Shown in pieces: positions 37,472 through 47,000 of a stretch of 64,000 nucleotides of DNA. Every line of letters begins with the position of its first letter. Position 1 is the stretch's first letter. Made by a program: the position numbers and the translations under genes. The stretch covers positions 5,084,001 through 5,148,000 of the forward strand of contig NZ_JAGGMQ010000001.1 in assembly GCF_017875465.1 (NCBI RefSeq), read 5' to 3'. The stretch is from Winslowiella toletana. GTDB lineage: Bacteria > Pseudomonadota > Gammaproteobacteria > Enterobacterales > Enterobacteriaceae. Below the pieces are notes generated by a model. It saw only the letters and a program-made list of their open reading frames with translations. It made no database searches and was not told where the DNA came from.

Positions 37472-37885
37472 TTAGTGGGCGGCCGTCAGAAAATGGATAC
37501 TGAGGCGGTCGTCATGCTGACTAAGGTTCAGCGGCTTACGATACTCTTGCTGGATGGTATCAAGCTGCTGCGCCGACAGGTGATAAGGGAGTAAAATATC
37601 CAGCTGATCGATCTGCTGCTGTTCGGCAAGCGTGATCAGACGCGCAATATTAATCTCGTCACTGACCTGTGTTGAAATGATTTGCAACGCTAATTCTTTC
37701 AGATGATCTGCGGAGGCATGTTGTGCATTGCCTGGCTTACGCGTCACCATGCCAAAAATTGGCAGGACACCGTAGATGGCATCAACAAAGCTCCAGCGTT
37801 TTTTACAGGAAGCGGAGAGAAAATCCATATAGTTGAAGCAGATGCGGTCACTGTATCCGGCTGACGTCAGCTCTTTTTCAGACAC
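37472..37885 (-). CDS. Protein of unknown function between ydgI and rstA
   Basis: 137 residues from a GTG at 37885, chosen because GGAGGAG stands 9 nt before it; the frame extends to 37936. The N-terminal half has a Cys-rich aromatic stretch (CFNYMDFLSASCKKRWSFVDAIYG), the C-terminal half is helical and Gln/Leu-rich. No signal peptide and no membrane helix. I do not recognise the family. It replaces folM-ydgC, which hold this place in E. coli, and ends 4 bp from the convergent ydgI stop. Divergent from rstA, so the two may share control. Confidence 0.72.
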   Translation of the reverse strand: MSEKELTSAGYSDRICFNYMDFLSASCKKRWSFVDAIYGVLPIFGMVTRKPGNAQHASADHLKELALQIISTQVSDEINIARLITLAEQQQIDQLDILLPYHLSAQQLDTIQQEYRKPLNLSQHDDRLSIHFLTAAH

Positions 37886-37914
37886 CCTCAATCTCCTCCA
37901 ATGGAAAAATAAAT

Positions 37915-37947
37915 GGTTTACGCATGGAACAACCATGCGAATATAAT
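37915..37947 (+). promoter_or_regulatory. Candidate rstA promoter with PhoP-like half-site and dyad
   Basis: TATAAT (37942-37947) is a clear -10. GGTTTA-N5-GGAACA (37915-37931) resembles the PhoP direct repeat (G/T)GTTTA-N5-(G/T)GTTTA in its first half and lies at the right distance. CGCATGG-N5-CCATGCG (37921-37939) is a perfect dyad over the same place. Confidence 0.4.
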
Positions 37948-38070
37948 GGCATATTTTGCGGTGTCTGTACTATACATCTTGAGTTATTTAGCGCGGGATA
38001 ATAATCCCGTGATAGTTGTTCCACATCACAAAGGATATGCTGCTGTCATCGCAGACAGACGCACAGCATT

Positions 38071-38799
38071 ATGAGCAAAATTGTATTCGTTGAAGATGAC
38101 CACGATGTTGGCGAGCTGATTGCCGCTTATCTCGGGCGTCATGGAATTGATGTTATTGTTGAAGGTCGTGGCGACCGGGCTGAACAGGTGATTGCCGAAG
38201 CCACGCCGGATCTGGTGATGCTGGATATTATGTTACCCGGTAAAGATGGCATGACGCTGTGTCGCGACCTGCGCGCCAGCTGGTCCGGCCCTATTGTGCT
38301 GCTGACCTCTCTCGACAGTGATATGAACCATATTCTGGCACTGGAGATGGGCGCCAATGACTATATCCTGAAAACCACGCCGCCAGCGGTGCTGCTGGCA
38401 CGCCTGCGCCTGCATTTGCGCCAGGCGGGCAGCAACAGCGGCCGGGAAGAGATAGCCCCGATGCAGTCAGGCCATAAAGCACTGCGCTTTGGTTCGCTGT
38501 TTATCGATCCGGTTAACCGTCAGGTCGCCCTCTTTGAGGAGAATATCACCCTCTCCACCGCCGACTTCGACCTGCTCTGGGAGCTGGCGACCCATGCCGG
38601 ACAGACTCTTAACCGTGACGCGCTGCTGAAAACCTTACGTGGCGTCAGCTATGACGGTATGGATCGCAGTATTGACGTCGCTATCTCACGTCTGCGTAAA
38701 AAGCTGCACGACAGCGCCACTGAGCCTTACCGGATCAAAACCATCCGTAATAAAGGTTATCTGTTTGCACCACACGCCTGGGAAAGCCACAGCGCATGA
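38071..38799 (+). CDS. rstA: Response regulator RstA
   Basis: 242 residues, OmpR family. Receiver domain with acidic pocket E8, D9, D10 and phosphoacceptor D52 (VMLDIMLPGKDG), then a winged-helix DNA-binding domain (STADFDLLWELATHAGQTLNRDALL, SIDVAISRLRKKL). In E. coli RstA is under PhoP control and activates asr; an RstA box lies before asr here at 41685. It overlaps rstB by 4 bp. Confidence 0.97.
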   Translation: MSKIVFVEDDHDVGELIAAYLGRHGIDVIVEGRGDRAEQVIAEATPDLVMLDIMLPGKDGMTLCRDLRASWSGPIVLLTSLDSDMNHILALEMGANDYILKTTPPAVLLARLRLHLRQAGSNSGREEIAPMQSGHKALRFGSLFIDPVNRQVALFEENITLSTADFDLLWELATHAGQTLNRDALLKTLRGVSYDGMDRSIDVAISRLRKKLHDSATEPYRIKTIRNKGYLFAPHAWESHSA

Positions 38800-40097
38800 G
38801 AAAGTTATTTATACAGTTTTACCTGCTGCTGTTCGTCTGTTTTCTGGTGATGGCGATGCTGGTCGGACTGGTTTACAAATATACCGCCGAACGCGCCGGA
38901 CGTCAGTCGATGGACGACCTGATGAAAAGTTCGCTCTATCTGATGCGCAGTGAGTTACGCGAGATCCCGCTGCGTGACTGGAATAAAACCATCAATAAGC
39001 TCGACCTGAATCTCTCATTTAAACTGCATATTGAACCACTCAGTAAAATTAAGCTGGATGCGCCGGCGATGCATCGTCTGCGTGCCGGTGAGATCGTCGC
39101 GCTCGACGATGAATATACCTTTATGCAGCATATTCCTCGCAGCCACTATGTACTGGTGGTCGGGCCAATCCCCTATCTGTTCTTCCTGCACCAGATGCGT
39201 ATTCTCGATATCGTGCTGCTGGCGTTTATCGGCCTGTCGCTGGCGCTGCCGGTATTTATCTGGATGCGCCCGCACTGGAAAGATATGCTGAAACTGGAGT
39301 CCGCCGCGCAGCGCTTTGGTCAGGGGCATCTGAACGAACGCATCCATTTTGACAGCGCATCCAGTCTGATCCGCCTTGGCGTGGCCTTTAACCAGATGGC
39401 CGACAATATCAACACGCTGGTGGCCAGTAAGAAGCAGCTGATTGACGGCATCGCCCATGAACTGCGCACGCCGCTGGTGCGCCTGCGCTACCGGCTGGAG
39501 ATGAGTGATAATCTGACGCCAGCCGAGTCCGCCGCCCTTAATCGCGATATTGGCCAGCTGGAAGCCCTGATTGAAGAGCTGCTGACTTACGCCCGTCTCG
39601 ACCGCCCTAAAGTCGACCTGACGCTGCGCCAGTTCGATCTGGCCGAATGGTTGCAGGAACGTCTCGACGATATTCGCCCGCTGCATCCCGGGCATCAGAT
39701 CACCCTTGATACGCCACAACGCGAAAATGTCGGCATCGCCGATGCGCGTCTGATGGAACGGGTGCTGGATAATCTGGTGAATAACGCGCTGCGCTATGCC
39801 GATAAACAGCTGCGCGTCGGACTGTGGTTTGACGGTAATACCGCCTGTTTACAGGTTGAAGATGATGGTCCGGGTATTCCGCTGGCCGAACGTCAGCGGG
39901 TATTTGAGCCTTTTGTACGTCTCGATCCCAGCCGCGATCGCGCCACTGGCGGGTGCGGTTTAGGTCTGGCGATTGTCCATTCCATTGCCCAGGCGTTGGG
40001 CGGTTTTGTGATTATTGACAGTAGCGCGCTCGGCGGCGCCAGCGTTCGCTTTTGCTGGCCGGTTGATTTACCCTTGCGGAACACAGAGCCGGCATAA
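38796..40097 (+). CDS. rstB: Sensor histidine kinase RstB
   Basis: 433 residues, same length as E. coli RstB. Two membrane helices enclose a periplasmic sensor, then HAMP, a dimerisation helix with phospho-His H221 (DGIAHELRTPLVRLR) and an ATPase domain (NALRYAD, DDGPGIP, GGCGLGLAIV). It phosphorylates RstA. Translation is coupled to rstA by the ATGA overlap. Confidence 0.97.
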   Translation: MRKLFIQFYLLLFVCFLVMAMLVGLVYKYTAERAGRQSMDDLMKSSLYLMRSELREIPLRDWNKTINKLDLNLSFKLHIEPLSKIKLDAPAMHRLRAGEIVALDDEYTFMQHIPRSHYVLVVGPIPYLFFLHQMRILDIVLLAFIGLSLALPVFIWMRPHWKDMLKLESAAQRFGQGHLNERIHFDSASSLIRLGVAFNQMADNINTLVASKKQLIDGIAHELRTPLVRLRYRLEMSDNLTPAESAALNRDIGQLEALIEELLTYARLDRPKVDLTLRQFDLAEWLQERLDDIRPLHPGHQITLDTPQRENVGIADARLMERVLDNLVNNALRYADKQLRVGLWFDGNTACLQVEDDGPGIPLAERQRVFEPFVRLDPSRDRATGGCGLGLAIVHSIAQALGGFVIIDSSALGGASVRFCWPVDLPLRNTEPA

Positions 40098-40118
40098 TTT
40101 ATCTCAAGGAGAGTTAAC

Positions 40119-41606
40119 GTGACATCTGCTTATCAGCATCTGAGCAAAACCTTCCAGCGCCTGTCGCGCTTTGGCCATCTGTCAGCCATTGCGGGCTGGG
40201 ATATGCAAACCATGATGCCCGCAGGCGGCAGCCAGGCGCGCGGTGAAGCGCTGGCGGAACTGAGCGTGCTGCAGCATGAAATTCTGACGGCAAAACAGGT
40301 CGGCAGCTGGCTGGATCAGGCGGAACAGGAATCGCTGAATGATGTTGAGTCGGCTAACCTGTCGGAAATGCGCCGTGCGTGGCAGCAGGCTGCCCTGTTG
40401 CCAGCAGCGCTGGTAGAAGCCAAATCGATTGCCGGTTCACGTTGCGAACACGCCTGGCGTCAGCAGCGTCCGGCCAATGACTGGCAGGGTTTCTCCGCCA
40501 ATCTGAAAGAGGTGGTGAAACTTAGCCGGGAAGAAGCGGAAATCCGCGCGCAGGCCAACGGTTGCTCGCGCTATGACGCCCTGCTGGACGTGTTTGAACC
40601 GGGGATGACCAGTGCGAAACTGGATAAAACTTTTGGTGATTTAAAACTGTGGTTACCTGAATTGTTGCAGCGCATTGTGGCAAAACAGGCGCAGGAACCG
40701 GTTGAGCGTCCGACCGGCCCCTTTGCTATCGAAGCGCAGCGCCAGCTTGGTCTGAGCATTATGCAGCAGCTGGGCTTTGATTTTAATGCCGGCCGCCTCG
40801 ACGTCAGCGCCCACCCGTTCTGCGGCGGCGTGCCGGAAGATGTGCGCATCACCACCCGCTATAAACAGGATGAGTTTCTCAGCGCCATGATGGGCGTGAT
40901 TCATGAAACCGGCCATGCCCGCTACGAGCAAAATCTGCCGAAGCAGTGGCTCGGCCAGCCGGTGGCGCATGCCCGTTCCACCGCGATCCACGAATCGCAG
41001 AGTCTGTTTTTTGAGATGCAGCTGGCGCGCAGTGCTGATTTTCTGCAGCTGATTCTGCCGCAGGTGGTGGCGCAGATGGGGGCGCAACCGGCATTAAACC
41101 CCGGCAATTTTGTGCGTCTTAATCAGCGTGTAAAACCTGGTTTTATTCGCGTTGATGCTGATGAGGTCAGTTATCCGGCGCATGTGATCCTGCGTTATGA
41201 GATTGAGCGCGCGCTGATTGGCGGTGAAATTGAGGTCGACGATATTCCGGCTGTCTGGCAGGAGAAGATGCAGGCGTATCTGGGGATTGATACCCGCGGC
41301 AATTATCGTGACGGCTGTATGCAGGATATTCACTGGACCGATGGCGCCTTTGGCTACTTCCCGACTTACACGCTTGGCGCGATGTATGCCGCCCAGCTTT
41401 TCCAGGCCGTAAAACGCGCGCTGCCGCAGCTTGAGAGCCAGATTCGCAGTGGTGATTTACAGCCGATCTTTGACTGGTTACAGCAAAATATCTGGCAGCA
41501 TGGCAGCCGTTTCAGCACCCAACAGCTGATTACCCATGCCACGGGCGAAGATCTGAATCCGGCATATTTCCGTCAGCACCTGGAAAACCGTTATCTGCAT
41601 AACTAA
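40119..41606 (+). CDS. M32 family metallocarboxypeptidase (carboxypeptidase Taq-like)
   Basis: 495 residues. The zinc motif HETGH is at 262-266 (GVIHETGHARYEQ), followed by the M32-specific segments ARSTAIHESQSLFFEMQLARS, EVSYPAHVILRYEIERAL and DIHWTDGAFGYFPTYTLGAM in shortened form. Cytoplasmic; trims residues from peptide C-termini. CAAGGAGAG precedes the ATG. It lies 21 bp behind rstB and could be read from the same transcript, though in E. coli rstAB has a different downstream neighbour. Confidence 0.94.
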   Translation: MTSAYQHLSKTFQRLSRFGHLSAIAGWDMQTMMPAGGSQARGEALAELSVLQHEILTAKQVGSWLDQAEQESLNDVESANLSEMRRAWQQAALLPAALVEAKSIAGSRCEHAWRQQRPANDWQGFSANLKEVVKLSREEAEIRAQANGCSRYDALLDVFEPGMTSAKLDKTFGDLKLWLPELLQRIVAKQAQEPVERPTGPFAIEAQRQLGLSIMQQLGFDFNAGRLDVSAHPFCGGVPEDVRITTRYKQDEFLSAMMGVIHETGHARYEQNLPKQWLGQPVAHARSTAIHESQSLFFEMQLARSADFLQLILPQVVAQMGAQPALNPGNFVRLNQRVKPGFIRVDADEVSYPAHVILRYEIERALIGGEIEVDDIPAVWQEKMQAYLGIDTRGNYRDGCMQDIHWTDGAFGYFPTYTLGAMYAAQLFQAVKRALPQLESQIRSGDLQPIFDWLQQNIWQHGSRFSTQQLITHATGEDLNPAYFRQHLENRYLHN

Positions 41607-41621
41607 CTAATCCCTCTGAAA

Positions 41622-41645
41622 ACGGACGGCGTTCACGCCGTCCGT
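41622..41645. repeat. REP-like hairpin after the carboxypeptidase gene
   Basis: ACGGACGGCG / CGCCGTCCGT, perfect 10-bp stem with loop TTCA. The stem core differs from the REP unit at 31393 by a compensated pair (G-C to A-T) and one loop base, so it belongs to the same family. It may double as terminator. Confidence 0.7.
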
Positions 41646-41684
41646 ACCCTTTTCTGCGGTTTAAATTCAATACCTTACCTTTCG

Positions 41685-41746
41685 TACATTCGGTTACACG
41701 CCGATACCAAACACTCACGGAAACTCTCGTCCGGTTTACATATAGT
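41685..41746 (+). promoter_or_regulatory. asr: asr promoter with RstA box
   Basis: TACATTCGGTTACA (41685-41698) matches the RstA consensus TACATNTNGTTACA in all but one defined base. TATAGT (41741-41746) is the likely -10, placing the box centre near -61, a normal activator position. The rstAB genes end only 1.6 kb upstream. Confidence 0.7.
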
Positions 41747-41802
41747 ACTTTCACCGGCCCCGCAGTGGGCTAATAGATGAAAATACATTCGAGGGTTTTA
41801 CA

Positions 41803-42222
41803 ATGAAAAAATTAGTTTCTCTGGTTGTTGCCGCTGCTATGGGTCTGTCTTCAGTTGCTTTTGCTGCTGAGACCACACCAGCTCCGGCTGCTGCGCCTGC
41901 AGCAACCACCGCAGCGCCAGCTAAAGTTGCTGCACACAAAACTGTGCATCACAAAAAACACAAAAAAGCCGCTGTGCAGAAAGCACAGGCAGCAAAAAAA
42001 GTGCATAAGAAAGCCGCTAAAAAACCTGTAGCGCAGAAAGCTCAGGCAGCGAAAAAAGTGCACCACAAAAAAGCCACTAAGCCAGTTGCCCAGAAAGCGC
42101 AGGCAGCAAAAAAACTGCACAAGAAAACCGCTAAGAAACCTGTAGCGCAGAAAGCGCAGGCAGCGAAAAAAGTGCACCACAAGAAAGTCGCCAAAAAAGC
42201 TGCTGCCACTCCAGCCGCATAA
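41803..42222 (+). CDS. asr: Acid shock protein Asr
   Basis: 139 residues with signal peptide [21 protein letters not shown], then an Ala/Pro/Thr linker and a very basic Lys/His/Ala repeat region. The unit QKAQAAKK followed by (V/L)H(K/H)K occurs five times, with KPVA spacers. Asr is an exported, intrinsically disordered chaperone-like protein strongly induced at low pH and low phosphate. GAGGG precedes the ATG by 7 nt. RstA-regulated, see the box upstream. Confidence 0.94.
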   Translation: MKKLVSLVVAAAMGLSSVAFAAETTPAPAAAPAATTAAPAKVAAHKTVHHKKHKKAAVQKAQAAKKVHKKAAKKPVAQKAQAAKKVHHKKATKPVAQKAQAAKKLHKKTAKKPVAQKAQAAKKVHHKKVAKKAAATPAA

Positions 42223-42264
42223 TCACCGCGCGCATTAGCACGCATGGCATGACCTGACTATGAC

Positions 42265-42289
42265 AAACACCCGGACTCTCCGGGTGTTT
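42265..42289 (+). terminator. asr terminator
   Basis: AAACACCCGGA / TCCGGGTGTTT, perfect 11-bp stem with a 3-nt loop, followed by CTTTCCC. The next small gene starts 20 bp later. Confidence 0.85.
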
Positions 42290-42308
42290 CTTTCCCGGAG
42301 TAGCGGAA

Positions 42309-42389
42309 ATGGTGCGTCGCTATCTGTTCGAAATCATCCTTATTGCGATGATTATCTGCGGTATCATTACCGCCAGCTTCTGGCTTTAA
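42309..42389 (+). CDS. ydgU: Small membrane protein YdgU-like (26 aa)
   Basis: 26 residues: MVRRYLFEI, then the hydrophobic stretch ILIAMIICGIITASFWL. One transmembrane helix with a positively charged N-end, so the N-terminus should face the cytoplasm. GGAGTAGCGGAA stands before the ATG. It lies between asr and ydgD, exactly where E. coli has the small gene ydgU, which supports the name. Function unknown. Confidence 0.75.
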   Translation: MVRRYLFEIILIAMIICGIITASFWL

Positions 42390-42508
42390 ATGCTGTAGTC
42401 TACTGATATTCCGTATTAAACTCCCTTTTTTGCTGCTCACCGTCTATAGTTAACGCTTAACGCGTAATAACCGCTATTTACATAGTTTTCGCCCTTCCTG
42501 AGAGTGAT

Positions 42509-43312
42509 ATGCGCATAACGGCTGTGTTGTTGATGGGATTGCTGTCACTGGCATTTTATTCCCATGCTGATGATGATTCGCTGAGCGAAGATGATGCTCA
42601 GACTCTGTTTTTTGGCCATGACGATCGTCAGCCAGTGGCTGCGACGGCCAGTGTACCGTGGGAGGCGATTGGTCAGCTGGAGACCGCAAGCGGCAACCTG
42701 TGCAGCGCCACTTTAATTTCTGCGCATCTGGCGCTGACGGCGGGTCATTGTTTACTGGCGCCGCCCGGTAAGCTGGACAAGCCGGTGGCATTGCGTTTTA
42801 TCGCCAGCAACGGTGACTGGCGCTATGAGATCCACGATATTGAAGCGCGGGTTGATCCGGCGTTAGGCAACAAGTTGCAGGCTGACGGCGACGGCTGGAT
42901 CGTGCCCGCTGCGGCGGCGCCCTACGATTACGGCCTGATTGTGCTGCGCAATCCGCCATCGGGGATTACGCCAGTGCCACTGTTTGCTGGTTCACGTTCT
43001 GACCTGACGGCGGCGTTAAAAGCCGTCGATCGACGCGTCACGCAGGCCGGTTATCCGGAAGATCATCTCGACACCCTTTACTCACACAGTGATTGTCTGG
43101 TGACCGGCTGGGCCCAGCGTTCGGTGTTATCGCATCAGTGCGATACGCTGCCGGGCGATAGCGGTTCGCCGCTGCTGTTAAAGACCGACGATGGCTGGCA
43201 GTTAATTGCGGTGCAAAGTTCAGCACCAGCGGCGAAAGACCGCTACCGCGCCGACAACCGGGCAATTTCCGTCACTGCATTCCGCGATCAGCTGGAAAAG
43301 TTAGCGCTGTAA
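42509..43312 (+). CDS. ydgD: Secreted trypsin-like serine peptidase YdgD
   Basis: 267 residues with an N-terminal signal sequence ([20 protein letters not shown]). Chymotrypsin-fold catalytic triad: His in LTAGHCLL, Asp in PYDYGLIVL and Ser in [11 protein letters not shown]. CxxxHC disulfide cysteines are present. GAGAGTG precedes the ATG. Periplasmic peptidase of unknown substrate. Long stretches match E. coli YdgD and the asr-ydgU-ydgD order is kept. Confidence 0.93.
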   Translation: MRITAVLLMGLLSLAFYSHADDDSLSEDDAQTLFFGHDDRQPVAATASVPWEAIGQLETASGNLCSATLISAHLALTAGHCLLAPPGKLDKPVALRFIASNGDWRYEIHDIEARVDPALGNKLQADGDGWIVPAAAAPYDYGLIVLRNPPSGITPVPLFAGSRSDLTAALKAVDRRVTQAGYPEDHLDTLYSHSDCLVTGWAQRSVLSHQCDTLPGDSGSPLLLKTDDGWQLIAVQSSAPAAKDRYRADNRAISVTAFRDQLEKLAL

Positions 43313-43381
43313 TTTGCCAGTCCTGTATTGATTCCTTTCGCTCCAGCCGTATACTGTCGCTATACAGCCGAGGAACGGATG

Positions 43382-43663
43382 ATGATTAAGAGCTTTAAAC
43401 ATAAAGGACTTGAGCGCTTCTTCAAAACTGGCTCTACTGCAGGCATTCAGCCAAAGCATTCGGTAAAAATACAGATTCAGCTTACCGCGCTTAACGCGGC
43501 CAAACGGCCTGACGATATGGGTGCACCTGGATGGCAGCTGCACCCACTTAAAGGTGTAGAACTAAAAGGCCATTGGGCGATTTCAGTTAATGGTAACTGG
43601 CGGATAACATTCCGATTCGAGGGCGAAGACGCAATACTTGTCGACTATCAGGATTATCACTAA
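43382..43663 (+). CDS. higB: HigB-family toxin (RelE/ParE superfamily)
   Basis: 93 residues from the ATG at 43382, the usual HigB start (MIKSFKHKGLERFF). STAGIQPKH, HPLKG, GHWAISVNGNWRITF and DYQDYH are the conserved HigB stretches. It is a ribosome-dependent mRNA endonuclease in this family. Upstream ATG at 43379 and an open frame to 43328 also exist; GAGG lies just before. The toxin gene precedes the antitoxin gene, the order that marks higBA among RelE-type systems. Confidence 0.93.
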   Translation: MIKSFKHKGLERFFKTGSTAGIQPKHSVKIQIQLTALNAAKRPDDMGAPGWQLHPLKGVELKGHWAISVNGNWRITFRFEGEDAILVDYQDYH

Positions 43664-43672
43664 GGAGTGAAT

Positions 43673-43954
43673 ATGACCAGAATGCATAACCCGGCACACC
43701 CGGGAATTGTTCTGCGTGAGTATCTGGGCGATGTCACCATTACCCACGCGGCGGAAGCACTGGGTATTACACGGGCGGCACTTTCCCGTATCCTTAATGG
43801 TTCAGCTGGCATTAGCGCAGATATGGCTTTACGTCTTGAAACCGCAATTGGCACCAGCGCCGAAATGTGGATGGTTATGCAGGGACAATATGATATCTGG
43901 CAGGCATCGCAGAAACCGCGTCCGGAGATTAAACCGATTATTCAGCATGCCTGA
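43673..43954 (+). CDS. higA: HigA-family antitoxin (XRE helix-turn-helix)
   Basis: 93 residues from the ATG at 43673, which has AAGGAG 6 nt before it; a GTG at 43667 is also in frame. The segment HPGIVLREYLGDVTITHAAEALGITRAALSRILNG is the XRE helix-turn-helix of HigA, and ISADMALRLETAIGTSAEMWM is the family's second conserved part. It neutralises HigB and represses the higBA promoter. 9 bp separate it from higB. Confidence 0.94.
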   Translation: MTRMHNPAHPGIVLREYLGDVTITHAAEALGITRAALSRILNGSAGISADMALRLETAIGTSAEMWMVMQGQYDIWQASQKPRPEIKPIIQHA

Positions 43955-43961
43955 ATCCGTT

Positions 43962-43989
43962 CAGAGGCTAACCTTTCGGTTAGCCTCTG
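43962..43989. terminator. Hairpin between higA and hrpA
   Basis: CAGAGGCTAACC / GGTTAGCCTCTG, perfect 12-bp stem with loop TTTC, between two convergent genes. No T-run follows on either side, so efficiency is uncertain. Confidence 0.65.
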
Positions 43990-44007
43990 CCTGAGCCTGA
44001 CATCAGT

Positions 44008-47000
44008 TTACACCGCAATTTGCTCTATCGCCTGCAGAATGCGTTTATCAGAGACAGGGTATGGCGTCCCCAGCTGTTGGGCAAAATAGCTGACACGCAG
44101 CTCCTCAATCATCCAGCGAATATCCTGCACATCTTCATCATCACGACGCGTCGGCGACAGTTTATGCAACCAGCTTTGCCACGCTTTCTGCACCTGTTCC
44201 ACTTTCAGCATGCGCGCACGATCGCTGTGTGGGTCCACCGGCAGCTTCTCCAGACGACGTTCAATCGCCTGCAAATAGCGTAGCGTATCCGGCAGGTGCT
44301 TCCAGCCGTTTTGTGTCACAAAGCCAGGATAGACCAGCCCACTCATCTGCGCTTTAATATCGGACAGCGCCAGCGCCAGCGCCATATCCACCCGGCCCTT
44401 TAGCCGCTTGTTGATATTAAACACCGAGGTCAGAATCTGCTCGACCAGTTTTGCAATCTCCACCACGGTTTCATTCAGCTCGGCACGCACTTTGTCATGC
44501 AGCCGGGTGAAGTCCGCCTCCAGCCAGCTCGGGCCACCAAATTCGGCAATCAGCTTATCGACGCCACAGGCAATACAGTCATCAATCAGATCGAGCACTT
44601 TGCCGTATGGATTAAAGTAGAGTCCCAGCTTAGCTTTATTCGGCAGCTTTTCATGCAGATAACGGGTCGGCGAAGGAATATTCAGCAGCAGCAAGCGTCG
44701 CTGGCCGCGCCACATCATCTTTTGCTGCTCATGCTGACTGTCAAACAGGCGGATCGCCACGCTGTCCTTTTCATCGACCAGTGCAGGCCAGGCTTTGACG
44801 CTGTAGTTGCCGCGTTTCTGCTCAAAATGGTCTGGCAGATCGCCAAAGCTCCACAGATGCAGCCCGCGCTGCTCCAGCCCGTCATCCGCTACCTGCGACA
44901 GAGTCTCCTGCACTTTACCTTTCAGCCCGGCACGCAGCGCGGCTAAATCTTTGCCTTCCTGCAGCTGGCGATTGTTCTCATCAACAATGCGGAAGGTCAT
45001 TTTCAGATGATCGGGTACCTGATCCCATTGCCAGGCATCACGTTCAATGGTCACGCCGGACATGCGGCGGAACTCGCGTTCCAGCGCATCAGCCAGTGGC
45101 GTCTCCAGTGGTGTAGCGCGGCCGAGGAAGGCTTCAGCATAGTTGGGGGCCGGAACAAAGTTACGGCGTAACGGCTTTGGCAGTGATTTGATCAGTGCGA
45201 TAATCAGCTCGCGACGCACGCCGGGGATCTGCCACTCAAAGCCTGCTTCTTCGACCTGATTCAGCAGCGGCAACGGAATATGCACTGTCACCCCGTCGGC
45301 GTCAGTGCCTGGTTCAAACTGATAGCTGAGACGTAACTTAAGATTGCCCTGATGCCAGAAGTTCGGGTAATCCAGTTTGCTGACATTACCGGCCCCCTCT
45401 TTAATCAGCATCTCTTTCGCGAAATTCAGCAGCTCCGGCGTCGCTTTAGCGGCGTTTTTCCACCAGCTGTCAAAATGACGTGCGGAAACCACTTCATGAC
45501 CGATACGCTGGTCATAGAAGCTGAACAGCGTCTCGTCATCCACCAGAATGTCGCGGCGGCGTGATTTATGCTCCAGCTCCTCAATTTCGCTACGCAACTT
45601 AAGGTTGGCTTTAAAGAATGCATGGCGTGTCTGCCAGTCGCCTTCCACCAGCGCATGGCGGATAAACAGCTCGCGTGACAGCGCCGCATCAATCTGGCCG
45701 TAATTCACCTTGCGCGCCGCAACTATCGGCAGACCATACAGCGTCACCTTTTCCGTCGCCATCACCGCGCCCTGACCTTTCTCCCAGTGCGGTTCGCTGT
45801 AGCTGTGTTTCAACAGATGCCCGGCAATCGGCTCAATCCATTCCGGTTCGATACGCGCGGCAATGCGCCCCCACAAACGACTGGTTTCCACCAGCTCCGC
45901 CACCATGGTCCATTTCGGTGGTTTCTTAAATAACCCGGAACCGGGGAAGATCATAAAGCGTGCATTGCGTGCGCCGGTGAATTCCTGCTTATCGGCATCT
46001 TTCTGACCAATATGCGACAGTAAACCACTGAGTAACGCGACATGAACTTCGCGGAATTCAGCCGGTTCACTATTTACCGGCAGTCCCAGTTCACGCACCA
46101 CCTGGCGCAGCTGAGTGTAGATGTCCTGCCACTCACGCACGCGCAGATAATTGAGAAAATCGCTTTTACACAGACGACGAAAATGGCTGGATGACAGCGC
46201 TTTCTGCTGCTCCTGCAGGTAATTCCACAGATTCACAAATGCGAGGAAATCGGAATCTTTATCAGCAAAGCGGCGATGCTTCTCGTCAGATGCCTGCTGT
46301 TTCTCTGCCGGGCGTTCGCGCGGATCCTGAATCGACAGCGCCGCGGTGATAATCATCACCTCACGCACGCAGCCATATTGCTGCGCCGCCAGCACCATGC
46401 GCGCCAGACGCGGATCAACCGGTAGCTGAGCCAGCTGACGCCCCGCGGAGGTAAGTTTATAGCGTTGCCCCTCTTCCTGAGTGATCGCGCCCAGTTCTTC
46501 CAGCAGACGCACGCCATCCTGAATATTGCGTTTATCCGGCGCTTCCACAAATGGGAAAGCCGCGATATCGCCGAGGCCCAGCGCGGTCATCTGCAGGATC
46601 ACCGACGCGAGGTTGGTGCGCAGAATCTCCGGATCGGTAAATTCCGGCCGGTTATTAAAGTCCTCTTCCGCATACAAGCGGATACAGATACCTTCCGATA
46701 CGCGCCCGCAACGCCCTTTGCGCTGATTTGCCGACGCCTGGGAAATCGGTTCAATCGGCAGGCGCTGCACTTTGGTACGGAAGCTGTAACGACTGATACG
46801 CGCGGTGCCGGGGTCAATTACATATTTAATGCCGGGCACCGTCAGCGAGGTTTCCGCCACGTTGGTCGCCAGCACAATGCGGCGACCGACATGCGACTGG
46901 AACACCCGGTTCTGCTCGGCATTGGAGAGGCGTGCATACAGCGGCAGCACTTCGGTATGCGGCAAATCGCGCTTTATCAGCGCGTCTGCAGTATCACGGA

